This document shows, in pieces, positions 4,602-6,937 of a stretch of DNA of 6,937 bases. Numbering within the stretch: position 1 is the stretch's first letter; each line of letters starts with the position of its first letter. Location of the stretch: NCBI GenBank assembly GCA_035528375.1, contig DATKYS010000089.1, positions 1 to 6,937 of the forward strand, read 5' to 3'. Source of the DNA: a bacterium (GTDB lineage Bacteria > RBG-13-66-14). The translations under genes were made by a program, and so were the position numbers. The notes beneath the pieces are model-generated. The model was not told the origin of the DNA. It worked only from the letters and a program-made list of their open reading frames with translations, and searched no databases.

Positions 4602-5959
4602 CCTCTCTGCGAATTTTGACGGAACAGACCGCGCAGCCAGTGCACCGGCCGCTTGAACCCGGTCTCCCCCAGATGGGACACCAGCGGTTGGACGTAGCTC
4701 TCCGTCCTCTTGCTCATCCGCAGGAAGAGGAGGGCCGACGCCACGCGAAGAACGCCGGAGATGACGAAGACGAGCTGATACCCGGTGGGCCAGCCGCCGG
4801 CGAGGGGGACGGTGCCGCCGATCACCTTCGCCACGGCGCCGCCCGTCATCGAGCCGCCGAAGTACGCCAGGCCGGAGAACACCGCCACCAGGGCGATGGC
4901 GTAGGGACGGCTCTTCTTCGTCGCGATGGCCAGTGGAGTGGCGAAGACCGCCAGGTTCATCGCCGACCAGAACGCCCCCGACAGGACCGCCTCGGGCCAC
5001 ACGGGCCAGCTGAACCCCGGCCCGGTCGTGCTCCAGACCAACGGGAAGAGGCCCAGTACGACCCCGCAGGTCGCCAGGACCGCCCGGGCGCCGAAGCGGT
5101 CCAGCGCCCGACCCCAGAACCGGTTGGTGACCAGGACCGCCACCGTCACGATGACGCCGTACACCTGGATGGTGGTGTAGGAAAACCGGAGGTAATTCAG
5201 GGCGTGGGGCAGGAAGAAGGGTCCGCCCACGCCGAGGGCGAAATTCCAGCATACGACGGCGAAGAGGAACCGCCGCAGATTGTCGTTGCCCACGGCGTCC
5301 CGCAACCCCTGGAAGATGTTGAACTCGGTCCGATTCTCTCCGGGGGAGGGCGGGTAGATGGAGAGGAGGTAGACGCTCACCGTGCCGGCCACCACCGCGG
5401 CCCCGAAGACGATGAGGTGTCCGATGGCGAGGTCTCCCTCCCCGAGAAGGTCCACGAGCCCCGCGGCGCCCAGACCGGCGGCGAGCCCCGTGGCGCCGGT
5501 GAAGATGTTGCGCGTCCCGAAGTACCTCCCCCGGATGGTGACGGGGACGAAGTCGGCGGACCAGGAAACCCAGGCGTTATCCAGGGGGGCCGCAAAGGCG
5601 TAGCTGACGGCCGCGGTGAAGAGGAGCAGCATGAGGCGGGAATCCGAGTCCAGGGGCAGTAAGAGGAGCACCGCCGGAACGACCCACAATATCCGGTGCA
5701 CGGCGGAGGTCCAGATGAAAATCGGCCGGTGCCGCACACCCCGGGAGATGAGATAGGCCGAGACGAGCTGGAGGGGGCGGAACAGAAAGGGCAGGGAGCC
5801 CAGGAGCCCCAGCAGAAGCTCGTCGGCCCCCAGCTTGATGGCGAAACCGGTCAGGACGACGCCGGTGACGATGGAAAGGTGGAATTGGGCCAGGCAGCCT
5901 TCCCAGGTGCAGAGGTCGAGATCGCGCTTGAGCTGCCCGCGGTCGAGCTCCACGTTCAA
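4598..5959 (-). CDS. MFS transporter, 12 membrane helices
   Basis: A 453-residue integral membrane protein of the major facilitator type. About twelve hydrophobic stretches can be picked out, for example around 26-44, 48-72, 86-103, 109-125, 153-172, 179-202 in the N-half and 232-258, 264-284, 294-315, 322-347, 353-382, 394-416 in the C-half. A loop reading WSADFVPVTIRGRYFGTRN (133-151) after helix 4 is characteristic of a branch of MFS proteins of unknown substrate; NRFWGRALDRFGARA (282-296) is the equivalent loop in the second half. The polar C-terminus is basic. The TTG start at 5957-5959 overlaps the phosphatase TGA; GTG at 5951-5953, six bases after AAGGG, is a likely alternative start that loses two residues. 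The substrate cannot be inferred. The overlap implies co-translation with the phosphatase. Confidence 0.9.
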   Translation of the reverse strand: MNVELDRGQLKRDLDLCTWEGCLAQFHLSIVTGVVLTGFAIKLGADELLLGLLGSLPFLFRPLQLVSAYLISRGVRHRPIFIWTSAVHRILWVVPAVLLLLPLDSDSRLMLLLFTAAVSYAFAAPLDNAWVSWSADFVPVTIRGRYFGTRNIFTGATGLAAGLGAAGLVDLLGEGDLAIGHLIVFGAAVVAGTVSVYLLSIYPPSPGENRTEFNIFQGLRDAVGNDNLRRFLFAVVCWNFALGVGGPFFLPHALNYLRFSYTTIQVYGVIVTVAVLVTNRFWGRALDRFGARAVLATCGVVLGLFPLVWSTTGPGFSWPVWPEAVLSGAFWSAMNLAVFATPLAIATKKSRPYAIALVAVFSGLAYFGGSMTGGAVAKVIGGTVPLAGGWPTGYQLVFVISGVLRVASALLFLRMSKRTESYVQPLVSHLGETGFKRPVHWLRGLFRQNSQRG

Positions 5960-6621
5960 CCCTTGGGGAAGAGGGTCGGGAAGGGGTCCGAGCGTAGCTC
6001 GGGGGGAAGATGCTCCCGGTCGTTGAAGCAGGCGAGGCTGGGGCGCTCATCGGGCCAGACGACTCGGGCGAAAGACGCGTTGTCGAGGCGGAACCGGACC
6101 CAGCCGTCGAAGGGGACGCCCAGGACCGAGGCGAGGAACTGGGAGAGGATGCCCCCGTGGGCGGCGACGAGGGCCCGGGTCCACCCCTCGCCGACGATCC
6201 TTTCCGCCGCGGCCGAGGCCCGCTCGAACAGGTCCCGTCGGGATTCGCCACCCGGGAAGCGGTACTCGCCCCGGCGGTACACCTCCAGGTCTATATCGGA
6301 TAAAAATCCCGCGTGAAACTCATCGTAGGTGAGGCACGCCGCCGTTCCCAGGTCTATCTCCTCCAACTCGTCAATAATCACGGGACGCGGTATCCGCGCC
6401 CCAAGGGAAAACCCCCGCTCGAAGGCGGGGGCCAGAGTCGCCGCCACCCTCCCGGCCGGCGAGGCGTAAACGGCGTCAAGGCCAAGATTTACCAGCACGT
6501 CGGCCAGAGCCCGGGCCTGCCGAACGCCGCGTGCGGAAAGGGGGTAGTCCGTCCGACCCTGGAGGATACCCCGCTCGTTGGCCACCGTTTCGGCGTGTCG
6601 TAAGAGGATTAGCTCGCGCAA
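5956..6621 (-). CDS. Histidine phosphatase (phosphoglycerate mutase-like)
   Basis: A 221-residue cytosolic member of the histidine phosphatase superfamily, clade 1. The signature LILLRHAET places Arg8 and the phospho-accepting His9 at the N-terminus. QGRTDYPLSARGVRQA (21-36), SPAGRVAATL with Arg58, ELEEIDLG with the acidic residue near 85-88, GGESRRDLFER (124-134) and LVAAHGG with His155 follow in the family order. Relatives include alpha-ribazole phosphatase (CobC-like) and broad-specificity phosphatases (PhoE/GpmB-like); the sequence alone does not select a substrate. The start is TTG at 6619-6621, six bases after the preceding gene's TAG and in the same frame; the Shine-Dalgarno sequence is weak, which fits coupling to the upstream gene. 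The 3' end overlaps the transporter start. Confidence 0.9.
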   Translation of the reverse strand: MRELILLRHAETVANERGILQGRTDYPLSARGVRQARALADVLVNLGLDAVYASPAGRVAATLAPAFERGFSLGARIPRPVIIDELEEIDLGTAACLTYDEFHAGFLSDIDLEVYRRGEYRFPGGESRRDLFERASAAAERIVGEGWTRALVAAHGGILSQFLASVLGVPFDGWVRFRLDNASFARVVWPDERPSLACFNDREHLPPELRSDPFPTLFPKG

Positions 6622-6627
6622 CTCGAC

Positions 6628-6937
6628 CTAGAGCCGCTCGTGAACCTTGGCCATGGCGGCGTTGAGATCGGTGGGAACCCCCTCGAGGAGGTTCTTGATG
6701 GTGTCCCTGGTCTCCCGCACGAACCCCTCGTCCTTGATCCCGCCGAGGTTTATCTCCACGTTGAGAATCGCCCCGTTTATTCCGGCGGTCAACAGGAGCG
6801 CGCCGACCCCGATGTCGCTGACGGCGTTCTGGTTTCCGATGAGCGCCAGCCGGGGCGCCTTGGTGAGCAGGCGGCGGCCCAGCCGGGCCACCTCGAGCGG
6901 CACCTCGATGGCCCGCTTCGTGCATTTCTGAACCGCA
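6628..6937 (-). CDS. fchA: Methenyl-THF cyclohydrolase / formimino-THF cyclodeaminase, C-terminal part
   Basis: This is the last 102 residues or so of a longer protein whose start lies beyond the right edge. The visible segment matches the cyclodeaminase/cyclohydrolase family (FTCD_C domain) in one-carbon folate metabolism. It reads EVPLEVARLGRRLL, then the hallmark GNQNAVSDIGVGALLL, GAILNVEINL and GIKDEGF, followed by a helical tail ending AMAKVHERL. Stand-alone bacterial members of about 200 residues (FchA) interconvert methenyl-THF and formyl-THF or act on formimino-THF in histidine or purine breakdown. The length suggests about half the protein is present. No defect is visible. It is the first gene seen of the phosphatase-transporter cluster, but whether it heads the operon cannot be told. 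Confidence 0.88.
   Translation of the reverse strand, partial: AVQKCTKRAIEVPLEVARLGRRLLTKAPRLALIGNQNAVSDIGVGALLLTAGINGAILNVEINLGGIKDEGFVRETRDTIKNLLEGVPTDLNAAMAKVHERL

Noticed and set aside
4616-5662. Long plus-strand open frame of 348 codons across the transporter gene
   Set aside because: It lies antisense to a clear MFS protein, is dominated by Gly, Arg, Pro, Asp and Glu as expected of a GC-rich mirror frame, and has no recognisable domain.
6628-6630. TAG as a recoded sense codon fusing the cyclohydrolase to the phosphatase
   Set aside because: The cyclohydrolase ends where the family usually ends and the phosphatase has a complete N-terminus starting MRELILLRHAET, so normal termination and a coupled restart suffice.
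1-6937. CRISPR array, tRNA or rRNA genes, insertion-sequence ends
   Set aside because: I saw no regularly spaced direct repeats, no other cloverleaf and no transposase with terminal inverted repeats.

Overview
The window spans the junction between an integrated mobile element (about 1-3925, ending in a large serine recombinase) and a GC-rich bacterial chromosome segment (about 3925-6937) that begins with the tmRNA gene ssrA. The chromosomal side uses GTG and TTG starts, tightly overlapping genes and a one-piece tmRNA with encoded CCA. This fits a GC-rich bacterium, probably from a poorly sampled lineage. Nothing in the sequence fixes the phylum, and I do not name one.

Element side: a PD-(D/E)XK nuclease-like gene on the minus strand (113-1030) is interrupted by an in-frame TAA. 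About 300 bp of partly AT-rich control region follows, holding a near-consensus promoter. Three co-directional plus-strand genes come next: a phage-type repressor (HTH plus S24/LexA-like domain), an 83-residue protein of unknown function, and a 521-residue large serine recombinase. The gaps of 21 and 24 bases and clear Shine-Dalgarno sequences suggest one transcript. The layout is that of a small integrating element: a control gene and an integrase sit beside the attachment site, and a divergently transcribed accessory nuclease, possibly a defence gene, lies behind them. The other end of the element is not in the window.

Junction: the recombinase reading frame runs 36 bases into the antisense of the ssrA 3' end, so its last 11 residues are encoded by host tmRNA sequence. 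ssrA itself looks intact (G-U wobble in the acceptor stem, conserved D and T regions, a tag reading ADYDLALAA, and a strong promoter). A perfect 10-bp hairpin inside the recombinase gene, just beyond the ssrA 3' end, could act as a terminator for ssrA.

Chromosomal side: a minus-strand cluster, read right to left, holds the end of a cyclodeaminase/methenyl-THF cyclohydrolase (FchA-type) gene, a histidine phosphatase, a 12-helix MFS transporter, and a tiny membrane-protein frame missed by length filters. That last frame encodes two hydrophobic helices separated by an in-frame TAG. The spacing (6 bases between the first two genes, short overlaps after that) implies an operon with translational coupling. 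The most notable observations are the two interrupted reading frames, the serine recombinase at ssrA, and the repressor's missing Ser-Lys dyad.
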